A stretch of 64,000 nt of DNA from NCBI GenBank assembly GCA_002694745.1, contig NZMY01000050.1, positions 62,001-126,000 on the forward strand. The letters are read 5' to 3'. Each line of letters opens with the position of its first letter. Position 1 is the first letter of the stretch. The stretch is from Croceicoccus sp. GTDB taxonomy: Bacteria > Pseudomonadota > Alphaproteobacteria > Sphingomonadales > Sphingomonadaceae. Made by a program: the position numbers and the translations under genes. Shown one piece after another: positions 26,379-34,205 of the stretch. The notes under the pieces were generated by a model. The model was not told where the DNA came from and made no database searches. It saw only the letters and a program-made list of their open reading frames with translations.

Positions 26379-26768
26379 ATGCGCAAATGGCACCGCTGGA
26401 TCTCGGTATTTTTCGGCATATTCATGCTCTGGATCGCAGCGACGGGGTTTCTCAGCCAGGTCGCGGTTCTGTGGCCTGCAGGTGCCCCCTCTGCCGAGCT
26501 TGCCGCCGCCAGCACTCCGCCGGAAGGATTTGCCTGTCCCGAAGGATGGCGATGCATGCCGCCGCGCGGGGACACCGGCATTCGTTCGATGGTCGGCACT
26601 TTTCACCATTTGCATTCGGGCGAAACATTCGGGCCGATCGGCACGGCGATCTCGGTACTGTCCGCACTGGCGCTGATTTTCTTCAGCATCTCGGGCATCT
26701 GGCTCTATGCGCAGATGTGGCTGAACCGGGGGAAGCGCAGGATGAAACCGCGCTGGTTCTGGAAATAG
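26379..26768 (+). CDS. Small PepSY-type membrane protein
   Basis: 129 residues with an N-terminal transmembrane helix (WISVFFGIFMLWIAATGFLSQVAVLW), a periplasmic loop with a Cys pair (FACPEGWRC), and a C-terminal helix (GTAISVLSALALIFFSISGIWLYAQMW) ending in a basic tail. The first helix starts with the RKWHRWISVFFGIFM pattern of PepSY-associated transmembrane proteins. AAAGGAGT at 26363-26370 fixes the start. Function unknown; PepSY-TM proteins often accompany iron or peptide systems, none of which are adjacent. Confidence 0.75.
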   Translation: MRKWHRWISVFFGIFMLWIAATGFLSQVAVLWPAGAPSAELAAASTPPEGFACPEGWRCMPPRGDTGIRSMVGTFHHLHSGETFGPIGTAISVLSALALIFFSISGIWLYAQMWLNRGKRRMKPRWFWK

Positions 26769-26798
26769 CCTCACCGGCCCGTTCCTGACTCAAAGAAA

Positions 26799-26829
26799 CC
26801 CCTCCCCGCACGCAGTGGTGGGGGAGGGG
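26799..26829. terminator. GC-rich hairpin after the PepSY-type gene
   Basis: CCCCTCCCC and GGGGAGGGG can pair around a 13-nt loop 30 bp after the preceding stop codon. It lacks a T-run, so termination there is only possible. Confidence 0.35.
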
Positions 26830-26940
26830 AAGGTCATGGCCCCGAACCGCCAGAAGGGCCATGCACTATCTGCATGATCGTCGGTCCTGTCTTGGGTCGA
26901 CCTCGGCGGACCGAGCGTCCGGGTCGATATTGTCAAACTC

Positions 26941-27210
26941 TTACCGGTCGCGGCGGCAGCGCTCTGTGTCCTTGGCGCGAATGACCGTATCGTCGCTCCG
27001 CGTTCCCCAGCCGCCGCGCGACAATTCGAAACGCGCGCCTGCGGGCGGGGCCGCACCCAAATAATGACCGCCATGCCAGTGCACGGCAGCATCGGCGGGG
27101 GCGGGCGTGACCGGCGCTGCGCTGCGAAGCGTCAGCACCTTTCTGCCATTCGCCCTAGCTTCTGATCTGCCATCGGGCTGCGGATCCATGGTGACCCTGT
27201 CGTGGGCCAT
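26941..27210 (-). CDS. Possible small hypothetical protein
   Basis: An 89-codon frame starting MAHDRVTMD with a GGGAGA ribosome-like site six bases upstream. The middle (VHWHGGHYLGAAPPAGARFELSRGGWG) looks protein-like, but I recognise no family and the rest is Arg-rich. It is the only supportable frame in the roughly 960-bp interval before nrdB. Codon bias is not decisive, so treat it as tentative. Confidence 0.3.
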   Translation of the reverse strand: MAHDRVTMDPQPDGRSEARANGRKVLTLRSAAPVTPAPADAAVHWHGGHYLGAAPPAGARFELSRGGWGTRSDDTVIRAKDTERCRRDR

Positions 27211-27623
27211 CTGCTCTCTCCCATGACCCCCTCCTGCGACCATCCCGCATGCCCCTGACGGGGAATGTCGGGTGCCGCCCGACGCGAAGGGGATGCACGA
27301 CCGGGCGGCTTGCAATGAGAACGACCGATGCGCCCGACACGTTCCTTGAATCGGATGCGAATCCCGCCATATTCACCATGTTATGCGGCAGGATGCCGAG
27401 CATGCGCGACGAACGGCCGGTCGCAGCGTTAACCACCTTGCCGGACAGCCATCGCCGCCATCAAACCGCCATGTTTCCGCCGCGCCGATGACCGATTTGA
27501 CGCCGCCTGCGATACGGACTTCGCCCGAACGCCATCCCGCAACCAACACGCCGGGACATGCACCGCGCAGTTGGGGATAAGCGATTTTTCCGCGCGTCGG
27601 CGGGGCGCATGGCGGGGGATTTG
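27211..27623. other. Long non-coding interval upstream of nrdB
   Basis: Over 400 bp with no frame carrying a convincing ribosome site, codon bias or known motif on either strand. It probably holds the upstream part of the nrdB promoter region. No nrdA is present in the window. Confidence 0.4.
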
Positions 27624-27669
27624 ATGCTAGATATTGTGGTTCGTTCAGGGGGCTGGGCACATATTGCGG
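27624..27669 (+). promoter_or_regulatory. Candidate tandem NrdR boxes of nrdB
   Basis: The block at 27624-27639 (ATGCTAGATATTGTGG) matches the NrdR-box pattern ACAC-w-ATATAT-w-GTGT at about 12 of 16 positions. A weaker partner at 27654-27669 keeps the A-ATATTG-G core. Their centres are 30 bp apart, close to the three-helical-turn spacing known for paired NrdR boxes, and both lie just upstream of nrdB. Confidence 0.45.
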
Positions 27670-27733
27670 CGTTTGACTCGCCGGAAATCGCGCCCTCCAC
27701 CCCGCCTACAGGCCGACTCGATAAGGAAAGCCC

Positions 27734-28789
27734 ATGCCGCTGCTCGAAGCCCGCAAGACCTACAAGCCGTTCGAATATCCGTGGGCCTATGACTTCTGGA
27801 AACGCCAGCAGCAATTGCACTGGCTGCCCGAGGAAGTGCCGCTGGGCGAGGATTGCCGCGACTGGGCGCAGAAACTGTCCGACCACGAACGCAACCTGTT
27901 GACGCAGATCTTTCGCTTCTTCACCCAGGCGGATGTCGAGGTGCAGGACTGCTATCACGAGAAATACGGCCGCGTCTTCAAACCGACCGAGGTGAAGATG
28001 ATGCTCACGGCCTTCTCCAACATGGAGACGGTGCATATCGCGGCCTATTCGCACCTGCTCGACACCATCGGCATGCCCGAGAGCGAGTACGGCATGTTCC
28101 TCGAATATTCCGAGCTGAAGGACAAGCACGACTATCTTCAGATGTTCGGCGTCGACACGGACGAGGATATCGCCCGCACGCTCGCCATGTTCGGCGGCTT
28201 TACCGAAGGGCTGCAGCTGTTCGGCAGCTTTGCGATGCTGATGAACTTCCCGCGCTTCAACAAGATGAAGGGCATGGGCCAGATCGTCGCATGGTCCGTG
28301 CGTGACGAGACCTTGCACTGCGAAGGCATCATGCGCCTGTTCCACGCCTTCTGCGCCGAACGCGGCTGCCTGACCAAGGCGGTGAAGGAAGACATCGTCG
28401 ACATCTGTCAAAAGACGGTGCGGCTGGAAGACGCGTTCATCGACCTTGCGTTCGAGCAAGGGCCGGTTCCGGGGATGAGCGCCAAGGAGATCAAGAAATA
28501 CATCCGCTATATCGCGGACTGGCGCCTGGGCCAGCTGGGCCTGCCCGCGGTCTACATGCAGGAAGAGCACCCGCTGCCGTGGCTCTCCCCGCTGCTCAAC
28601 GGCGTCGAGCACGCCAATTTCTTCGAGACCCGCGCGACGGAGTATTCGAAGGGCGCAACCAAGGGCGACTGGAACACCGTCTGGGCCAACTTCGACAACC
28701 GCCGGAAAGCGGCGAAGGGCGACGGCGCCAACGATCTGATCGAGAGCGACGGTCCGGGGCTGTTCGGGGATTCTGAAGCGGCGGAGTGA
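27734..28789 (+). CDS. nrdB: Class Ia ribonucleotide reductase beta subunit
   Basis: A 351-residue NrdB that holds the diiron-tyrosyl radical used by NrdA to reduce ribonucleotides to deoxyribonucleotides. Asp67, Glu98, His101 and Tyr105 (SNMETVHIAAYSHLLD) reproduce the E. coli Asp84/Glu115/His118/Tyr122 spacing exactly, and DETLHCEGI supplies second-half iron ligands. The C-terminal tail ends GLFGDSEAAE, the flexible segment that docks on NrdA. The catalytic subunit gene is not in this window. A low-GC two-gene module follows 17 bp after the stop. Confidence 0.96.
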   Translation: MPLLEARKTYKPFEYPWAYDFWKRQQQLHWLPEEVPLGEDCRDWAQKLSDHERNLLTQIFRFFTQADVEVQDCYHEKYGRVFKPTEVKMMLTAFSNMETVHIAAYSHLLDTIGMPESEYGMFLEYSELKDKHDYLQMFGVDTDEDIARTLAMFGGFTEGLQLFGSFAMLMNFPRFNKMKGMGQIVAWSVRDETLHCEGIMRLFHAFCAERGCLTKAVKEDIVDICQKTVRLEDAFIDLAFEQGPVPGMSAKEIKKYIRYIADWRLGQLGLPAVYMQEEHPLPWLSPLLNGVEHANFFETRATEYSKGATKGDWNTVWANFDNRRKAAKGDGANDLIESDGPGLFGDSEAAE

Positions 28790-28806
28790 TGTAGAGGGCC
28801 AAATAC

Positions 28807-29370
28807 ATGCCCATAGGTAATTATGATCCGCGAGTTGTCGCAAACTACATTGTAAAAAAAGCTGGAAGGCCGGTTAGGCAAATTGCTCTGCAGAAGCTCC
28901 TATACTTCTCTCATGGTCTCTTTTTGGTGAGGCATAAAGAGCCCTTAGTAAAAGGAAGCTTTGAAGCATGGCATTATGGGCCAGTCCATCCAGCGATATA
29001 CCAGTCTTTCAAAAAGTACGGCAGTAATCCTATTAGTGAATTTGCCCAGTCTAAGGATCTGCGAACAGGTGAGATGAAGCCTCTGCCGGAGTTAGAAGAC
29101 CCCGAAGTCATGCGAGTTGTCGATACGGTACTGCATGCATTTGGAGATTTGACAGATGGACAGTTGGTAGACCTCTCTCATGCGCCAGCCGGTCCTTGGG
29201 ATGTGATTAAGCAACGAGCCAAGAACGAGCGAATGGTTGGTCTGCGAATAAGTAACGAATTGATCGCTCAACGGTTTGGGAAACACAAATTATCGACGTG
29301 CACACTCACTAGTTCTGGAGATGTTTACGATGGCAAAGATGCGCCAATTGCCTATCACGGATTTGGCTAG
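28807..29370 (+). CDS. Panacea / SocA-like (DUF4065) antitoxin-type protein
   Basis: A 187-residue protein with the full Panacea signature: ANYIVKKAGRPVRQIALQKLLYFSHGLFL, then GSFEAWHYGPVHPAIYQSFKKYG, and a helical second half. The family contains antitoxins, including Caulobacter SocA, a ClpXP adaptor that destroys the toxin SocB. The gene is clearly lower in GC than its surroundings, uses codons rare in neighbours (AAA, AGA, TTA, GTA) and starts 17 bp after nrdB, consistent with horizontal acquisition. Its 3' end overlaps the next gene by 41 bp, the arrangement expected for a toxin-antitoxin pair. Confidence 0.85.
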   Translation: MPIGNYDPRVVANYIVKKAGRPVRQIALQKLLYFSHGLFLVRHKEPLVKGSFEAWHYGPVHPAIYQSFKKYGSNPISEFAQSKDLRTGEMKPLPELEDPEVMRVVDTVLHAFGDLTDGQLVDLSHAPAGPWDVIKQRAKNERMVGLRISNELIAQRFGKHKLSTCTLTSSGDVYDGKDAPIAYHGFG

Positions 29371-30046
29371 GGTATCTGTTCTCGAAAGGTCGCTACGTCG
29401 GCCTGCTCTTGAGCAGGTTAAAGAGGGTGGCGGGCGCGGCAGTTACCGCCCTACGCGAAAGACTCTTGGCGACATCGTTAATCGGCAACCAGGCGTATTC
29501 TCGCTTCCACGCCCATCGTGGGTAGTTATCTCTTCCGAAGTTAAGAAGCTTTCAAAGAACGAAGTTGAAGAAAAGATGAATCTCCGCTCTGCGCGAGCCA
29601 TCTTTGACTACTGCGAAGTTGAAGGTGTCGAAGCTCGTGAGCTTGAAGCCTTTCCGCTTTCCTTCAGCATTGGATTGAAGCTTACCTGTTGGTCACCTGC
29701 ATTGTTTGTCTATCCGGATCGGATCGCCATTCCGTTCTTTGACATGCGCAGGACATACGCTCTCACTCCTGATGCCGCACGCTTCATGATGAGCGTCATG
29801 CATATCGCATTGAGGGAGAGTAACCCGGACTATGAGAACGTAGAACTCGAGATACTCCGGTTGACGAACACCGATGCTCGGACTGTTCACTCGATACAGA
29901 AGATTCCCGGCTCGCTCTATTCGTACGAGCAACTGGAGGAGATGGTCTGGGAAACACAGAGCTTGTGGGTCGATATCCAGACGGAACGGCAAGATCGACG
30001 CCGCCGTAGCGGTGACAAGTGGGGAGAGGGCGACCTGTTCGCTTAA
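29330..30046 (+). CDS. Unrecognised partner of the Panacea protein, candidate toxin
   Basis: About 238 residues from ATG 29330, chosen because GGAG at 29317-29320 is nine bases upstream; ATG 29321 is also in frame. I do not recognise the family. The N-terminal 60 residues are basic with a Gly-rich linker, the middle (SARAIFDYCEVEGVEARELEAF, LFVYPDRIAIPFFDMRRTYALT) looks globular, and the C-terminus is a charged helix ending WGEGDLFA. The EGDLF tail resembles the pentapeptide by which proteins bind the DNA polymerase beta clamp (QL[SD]LF). Low GC and the overlap with the Panacea gene mark it as the second member of a toxin-antitoxin-type module, possibly SocB-like in action. Confidence 0.7.
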   Translation: MAKMRQLPITDLARVSVLERSLRRPALEQVKEGGGRGSYRPTRKTLGDIVNRQPGVFSLPRPSWVVISSEVKKLSKNEVEEKMNLRSARAIFDYCEVEGVEARELEAFPLSFSIGLKLTCWSPALFVYPDRIAIPFFDMRRTYALTPDAARFMMSVMHIALRESNPDYENVELEILRLTNTDARTVHSIQKIPGSLYSYEQLEEMVWETQSLWVDIQTERQDRRRRSGDKWGEGDLFA

Positions 30047-30139
30047 TTATTTTCCTACACCCCCACACCCTGCCATAGCGGACGCTGGCTCCTTCCCATC
30101 GTCGTCCCTCGCAGTCACATGCGTTTTTCCCGCACCCCG

Positions 30140-30232
30140 CGCGTGTCACTTTTCGCCTGAAACCCGCCCATTTCCGCCGCGTGAGGCTGGGTGACAGCCC
30201 CTGTAGGACGTGTCACCTTTGTCACTTTTCGC
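30140..30232 (+). repeat. Dispersed extragenic repeat, copy A
   Basis: The block at 30200-30232 is the exact reverse complement of 52631-52663 (33 of 33 bases). Similarity continues leftward with gaps through a second GTGTCACTTTTCGCC-type motif near 30145. Inside, GTGACA (30191-30196) and TGTCAC can form a hairpin around the CCTGTAGG core. The element lies between two convergent genes. Confidence 0.75.
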
Positions 30233-30242
30233 AGGGAATTGA

Positions 30243-30680
30243 TCAGCCCCGCCGCACCAGCAGCGGGATCAGCGCGAAGAGGATCTGGCCCGCAAGCCCC
30301 GCCAGACCGGCAGGGGTGGACATCGCGGCCGGCCAGCCTGCCACGCCCTGTCCGGTCAGCAGGAAGCCCAGCGCCGCTTCGGCCAGCATCAGCAGCACGA
30401 AGGCGAACCCGCCCATCGCCAGCGCCTGAGCGGCGGTAAGGACCTGCCCCGCCAGCATCCGCCGCCGGATCAGCCAGCGCGCCACCAGCCAGCTTGCCCC
30501 CAGCATCACCGGCAGTTCCACCAGCACGGCGGGCAGCGCGCCCAGCGCCCCGGTCAGCCACAGGGCGCGCACTGTCCCCAGCACGAAGCCCAGCGCAAAG
30601 ATCGCCGCGAAATAGAAAGCGCCCGCCTTGAGCGCGCCCGGCCATCCCCGCAAGGACCAATCCCCCCGATCAATCGTCAA
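30243..30680 (-). CDS. Small integral membrane protein
   Basis: 145 residues with four predicted transmembrane helices and few charged residues other than an RRR cluster in the middle (ARWLIRRRM). I do not recognise a family. Its start overlaps the end of the PPK2 gene by 11 bp, so it is translated from the same mRNA. Such coupling suggests a role linked to polyphosphate or nucleotide handling at the membrane, but no motif supports that directly. Confidence 0.7.
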   Translation of the reverse strand: MTIDRGDWSLRGWPGALKAGAFYFAAIFALGFVLGTVRALWLTGALGALPAVLVELPVMLGASWLVARWLIRRRMLAGQVLTAAQALAMGGFAFVLLMLAEAALGFLLTGQGVAGWPAAMSTPAGLAGLAGQILFALIPLLVRRG

Positions 30681-31452
30681 TCGGAAACGGCGGGATCGGC
30701 TCCAGACGGTCGAATTCCTCGCCGTAAGGTTCGTGGCCCAGTTCGGGCCAGTCGATCGGCTCGGGCGGCACGTCGGTGTCGGGCAGGCGGTCCAGCAGAT
30801 TGCGGATCAGCGTCAGCCGCCCCCGCTTCTGGTCGTTGAAGTCCACCATCGTCCACGGCGCCCAGCCGCTATGCGTCTCGGCAAAGATCGCCTCGCGCGC
30901 CGCGGTATAGTCGCGGTATTTCGAACGCGCCTCGATATCAGTGGGTGACAGCTTCCAGCGTTTCAGCGGGTCTTCCAGCCGTTCCCTGAACCGCTCTTCC
31001 TGATGCGCCTGATCGCAGGACAGCCAGTATTTGAACAGGCGGATCCCGTCGTCGACCAGCATCTTCTCGAACACCGGGGCCTCTCGCAGGAACTTGGCCA
31101 CCTGATCCTCGCTGGCCCAGCCCATGACGCGCTCGACCCCGGCGCGATTGTACCAGCTGCGGTCGAACAGCACGATCTCGCCCGCCGTGGGCAGGTGTTT
31201 CACATAGCGCTGGAAATACCACTGGCCCTGCTCGTCCTCCGACGGCTTGGTCAGCGCGGCGATCCGGCACTGCCGCGGGTCGAGGCAGCCCGCAATCGCC
31301 TTGATCGCACCGCCCTTGCCCGCGGTGTCGCGCCCCTCGAAGATCACCACGATCCGCTCGCCCTTGGCCCGCGCCCATCGCGCCATGCCGACAAGCTCGT
31401 GCTCAAGCTCTTCCAGAGCGTCGTAATAATCGGATTTCTTGATGTCGCCCAT
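30670..31452 (-). CDS. ppk2: Polyphosphate kinase 2
   Basis: A 260-residue PPK2 that transfers phosphate between polyphosphate and nucleotides. The Walker A motif is GRDTAGKGG at residues 40-48, Walker B is FDRSWYNRAGVERVMG starting at 96, and the lid region is RLEDPLKRWKLSPTDIEARSKYRDY. The length fits one-domain class I enzymes. It usually makes GTP or ATP from polyphosphate. It shares its transcript with a four-helix membrane protein whose start lies within its last codons. Confidence 0.94.
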   Translation of the reverse strand: MGDIKKSDYYDALEELEHELVGMARWARAKGERIVVIFEGRDTAGKGGAIKAIAGCLDPRQCRIAALTKPSEDEQGQWYFQRYVKHLPTAGEIVLFDRSWYNRAGVERVMGWASEDQVAKFLREAPVFEKMLVDDGIRLFKYWLSCDQAHQEERFRERLEDPLKRWKLSPTDIEARSKYRDYTAAREAIFAETHSGWAPWTMVDFNDQKRGRLTLIRNLLDRLPDTDVPPEPIDWPELGHEPYGEEFDRLEPIPPFPIDD

Positions 31453-31840
31453 GGTCGCCGCCCGTCATCGCCAAAACACGCAGTCTAGGCGACCGCCGCA
31501 AAGGCTCAACCGGGATTATCATGGAAGGAGAAAGCGAAATCGGCCGGACGGCGCCGCACTGGGGGGAGGGGGAATGCGTGCGGGCCATCCGGCCTTTCAT
31601 CGTCCGGCTTTGGCTGCGTAGGCCTCTGCCGGGTCGCTTTCGAATATGGCGGCCTTTTTGTCGGAGAAAAGGCTGAAAGCGGCCAATGGTTGCGCTCTAT
31701 CGCCGGTTTGAGAGTGTTCATCCGGGGTTTATCGCAGGTTCACCTGGCAGCAACACGCCAGACATGTTCGGGGCGCAAACACGGTGGGGCGGGGCGCTCG
31801 GCCCTTGCGATTCGCCCCGCTTTCCCGCAAGTGCCGCGGC
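31453..31840. other. Intergenic region between ppk2 and lysK
   Basis: A 388-bp divergent promoter region. No frame on either strand has a good ribosome site and codon bias together. A 29-codon minus-strand frame from a TTG near 31693 looks protein-like but lacks a ribosome site and is not called. Confidence 0.4.
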
Positions 31841-33478
31841 ATGGATACCATGATCGCCGACACGCTGCGCGAGGCAGCCGCAAGCTCCAAGGCCTGGCCC
31901 TTTCAAGAGGCGCAGAGGCTGGCCAAACGCTATCCCGGCGGGAAGCGCGATGCCGATGGCAATCTGGTGCCGGTGCTGTTCGAAACCGGCTATGGCCCCA
32001 GCGGCCTGCCGCATATCGGCACGTTTCAGGAAGTGCTGCGCACCACTTTCGTGCGCCGCGCCTATGAAGTGCTGACCGGCGGCCACCCGACAAGGCTGGT
32101 CGCGTTCAGCGACGACATGGACGGCCTGCGCAAGGTGCCCGACAACGTGCCGAACAAGGAGATGCTGACCAAGCATCTGGGCATGCCGCTGAGCCGTATA
32201 CCCGATCCGTTCGGCAGCAATGACAGTTTTGGCGGGCGCAACAATGCGATGCTGCGCGAATTTCTGGACCGCTTCGGCTTCGACTACGAATTCGTGGCGG
32301 CGAGCGAGCGGTACAACAGCGGCGGGTTCGACGAAGCGCTGAAGAACGTGCTGCGCAACTTCGACGCGATCATGGCGGTGATGCTGCCCACCCTGCGCGA
32401 GGAACGCCGCGCGACTTATTCGCCGGTGCTGCCGGTCAGCCCCACCACGGGCGAGGTACTGCAGGTCCCGGTCGAGGTGGTGGATGCCGAAGCAGGCACG
32501 ATCCGCTTCACCGACAGCGACGGCCAGCAAGTCACGCAGTCGATCCTTGGCGGCAAGTCCAAGCTGCAGTGGAAGGTCGACTGGGCAATGCGCTGGGTCG
32601 CGCTGGGCGTGGATTACGAGATGTGCGGCAAGGATCTGACCGACAGCGTCACCCAGTCGGGCAAGATCGCGAAGATCCTGGGCGGGCGGAAGCCCGAGGG
32701 GATGATCTACGAGCTGTTCCTGGATGCGAATGGCGAGAAGATCTCCAAGTCCAAGGGCAACGGGCTGACGATCGAGGAATGGCTGCAATACGGCACGGAG
32801 GAGAGCCTCGGCCACTACCTCTACGCCAATCCCAAGAGCGCCAAGCAATTGCACGCAGGCGTCATCCCGCGCGCGGTCGACGAATACTGGCAGTTCCGCG
32901 AAAAGCTGCCCGAACAGCCGGTGGAGCAGCAGCTGGGCAATCCGGCATGGCACCTGCTGGGCGCGAATGGCGGGCATGGTCAGGACGGCCTGCCGCCGGG
33001 TGCGGGGGACAGCCTGCCGGTCACCTATGGCTTGCTGCTGAACCTAGTCGGTCTGCCGGGCATCGGTACGAAAGAAATCATCTGGAGTTACCTTCGTCAG
33101 TATCAACCGGGTCTTACGCCAGAGACGCATCCAGAACTTGACAGGTTGGTAACCTCGGCTGTGAACTATGGCTGTCAGTTTGTTGTCCCCACACTGCAAC
33201 GCCGCGGGCCCGAGGCGAACGAAGCGGCGGCGCTGAAAGCTCTGGACGAGACGCTGGCCGGTTTCGCCGACGACATACCGGCAGAGGACCTGCAGACCGC
33301 GGTGTACGAGATCGGCAAGCGCGAGGAATTTGGTTTCGGCAATCTGCGCGACTGGTTCAAGGCGCTTTACGAGACGCTGCTGGGATCGTCGCAGGGGCCG
33401 CGCATGGGCAGCTTCATCGCGCTTTACGGCGTCGCCAACACCCGCCGCCTGATCGCCGAGGCGCTGGAGCGCGCGTGA
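31841..33478 (+). CDS. lysK: Class I lysyl-tRNA synthetase
   Basis: A 545-residue class I enzyme, unrelated to the class II LysS of most bacteria but usual in alphaproteobacteria. The HIGH-type motif is GPSGLPHIGT at 52-61 and the KMSKS-type motif is KISKSKGN near residue 300. It attaches lysine to tRNA-Lys. The start was taken at ATG 31841; ATG 31850 is an alternative. A stretch at about 33060-33190 (residues 407-450) uses codons ending in A or T far more than the rest of the gene, although the reading frame is intact. The stop overlaps the next gene (GTGA). Confidence 0.94.
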   Translation: MDTMIADTLREAAASSKAWPFQEAQRLAKRYPGGKRDADGNLVPVLFETGYGPSGLPHIGTFQEVLRTTFVRRAYEVLTGGHPTRLVAFSDDMDGLRKVPDNVPNKEMLTKHLGMPLSRIPDPFGSNDSFGGRNNAMLREFLDRFGFDYEFVAASERYNSGGFDEALKNVLRNFDAIMAVMLPTLREERRATYSPVLPVSPTTGEVLQVPVEVVDAEAGTIRFTDSDGQQVTQSILGGKSKLQWKVDWAMRWVALGVDYEMCGKDLTDSVTQSGKIAKILGGRKPEGMIYELFLDANGEKISKSKGNGLTIEEWLQYGTEESLGHYLYANPKSAKQLHAGVIPRAVDEYWQFREKLPEQPVEQQLGNPAWHLLGANGGHGQDGLPPGAGDSLPVTYGLLLNLVGLPGIGTKEIIWSYLRQYQPGLTPETHPELDRLVTSAVNYGCQFVVPTLQRRGPEANEAAALKALDETLAGFADDIPAEDLQTAVYEIGKREEFGFGNLRDWFKALYETLLGSSQGPRMGSFIALYGVANTRRLIAEALERA

Positions 33479-33885
33479 CCGGCACGCGCATCACCGGCGA
33501 ACCGCCCAGCGCCTCCGATCTGGAGGCGCTGGCGATGGCCGCGATGGCGCGCCTGCCCGATGCGTTCAAGCCCCATGTCGAAGGCGTGGTCGTCCAGATC
33601 GCCGACTTCGCCGAGGACGAGGTCCTGCGCGAATTGGGGATCGAGAATCCGTGGGAGCTGACCGGCCTCTATCACGGCCGCCCGCTGGACCAGCAATCCA
33701 TCTGGGACAGCGGTGACATGCCGCCCGTCGTCACGCTGTTCCGCCTGCCGCTGCTGGCGGAATGGGTGGAATCGGGCGGCAGGCTGGATGCGCTGATCTT
33801 TCATGTCGTGGTGCATGAGATTGGGCATCATTTCGGGCTGTCAGACGACGACATGCATGCGCTGGAGGATGGGGCGGGGGATTGA
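33475..33885 (+). CDS. Zincin-like metallopeptidase (DUF1025 family)
   Basis: 136 residues from GTG 33475, which overlaps the lysK stop. The C-terminus has HVVVHEIGHHFGLSDDDM, an HExxH zinc site with a third ligand candidate in the following HxxG segment, characteristic of the small minimal-zincin family. The N-terminal part (LPDAFKPHVEGVVVQIADFA) matches the same family. Substrates are unknown. Coupling to lysK is probably only positional. Confidence 0.9.
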   Translation: MTGTRITGEPPSASDLEALAMAAMARLPDAFKPHVEGVVVQIADFAEDEVLRELGIENPWELTGLYHGRPLDQQSIWDSGDMPPVVTLFRLPLLAEWVESGGRLDALIFHVVVHEIGHHFGLSDDDMHALEDGAGD

Positions 33886-33923
33886 GGCGGGATGTCAGCA
33901 GACGACCGATAACGGACATTCAG

Positions 33924-34205
33924 TTAGCCTCGACCCCTTATGTCTCGCCAATATTCAGCTTCGACATCGGCATCGATTTCGACTGGTATCGAGCTGTTAT
34001 GCAGCCTGTCCGCACCGTCTTTCCGAGGACCTGAAATCCAGAAGTGATCACCGTTGTCGTCAGCAACATGATTGTATTTGTAGCCGCTACCCACCTTACT
34101 GAAGGTTCGGCCGTCATAGTGCACCGACCGACCTGACTTAGAAAACGTCACACGACCAATCCGAGCAGGTCCGTCCAGACCTTCAGACTTGTTTTCAATA
34201 TACAT
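33924..34205 (-). CDS. Small conserved protein, often mislabelled as DXP synthase
   Basis: About 93 residues beginning MYIENKSEGLDGPARIGRV and continuing FSKSGRSVHYDGRTFSKVGSGYKYNH, HFWISGPRKDGADRLH and PVEIDADVEAEYWRDIR. This pattern belongs to a widespread short bacterial family that databases sometimes label 1-deoxy-D-xylulose-5-phosphate synthase by error; it is far too short for that enzyme. The frame is open up to 34310, but relatives start at MYIE. GC content is lower than its neighbours', suggesting transfer. Function unknown. Confidence 0.7.
   Translation of the reverse strand: MYIENKSEGLDGPARIGRVTFSKSGRSVHYDGRTFSKVGSGYKYNHVADDNGDHFWISGPRKDGADRLHNSSIPVEIDADVEAEYWRDIRGRG

Noticed and set aside
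28807-30046. The Panacea module as part of a larger genomic island
   Set aside because: Flanking nrdB and ppk2 have normal composition; I saw no integrase, tRNA disruption or flanking direct repeats, so only the two genes appear foreign.
31603-31693. 29-codon minus-strand frame with a protein-like end (SLFSDKKAAIFESDPAEAYAAKAGR)
   Set aside because: It has only a TTG start, no ribosome site and no known relative; kept as a curiosity, not a gene.
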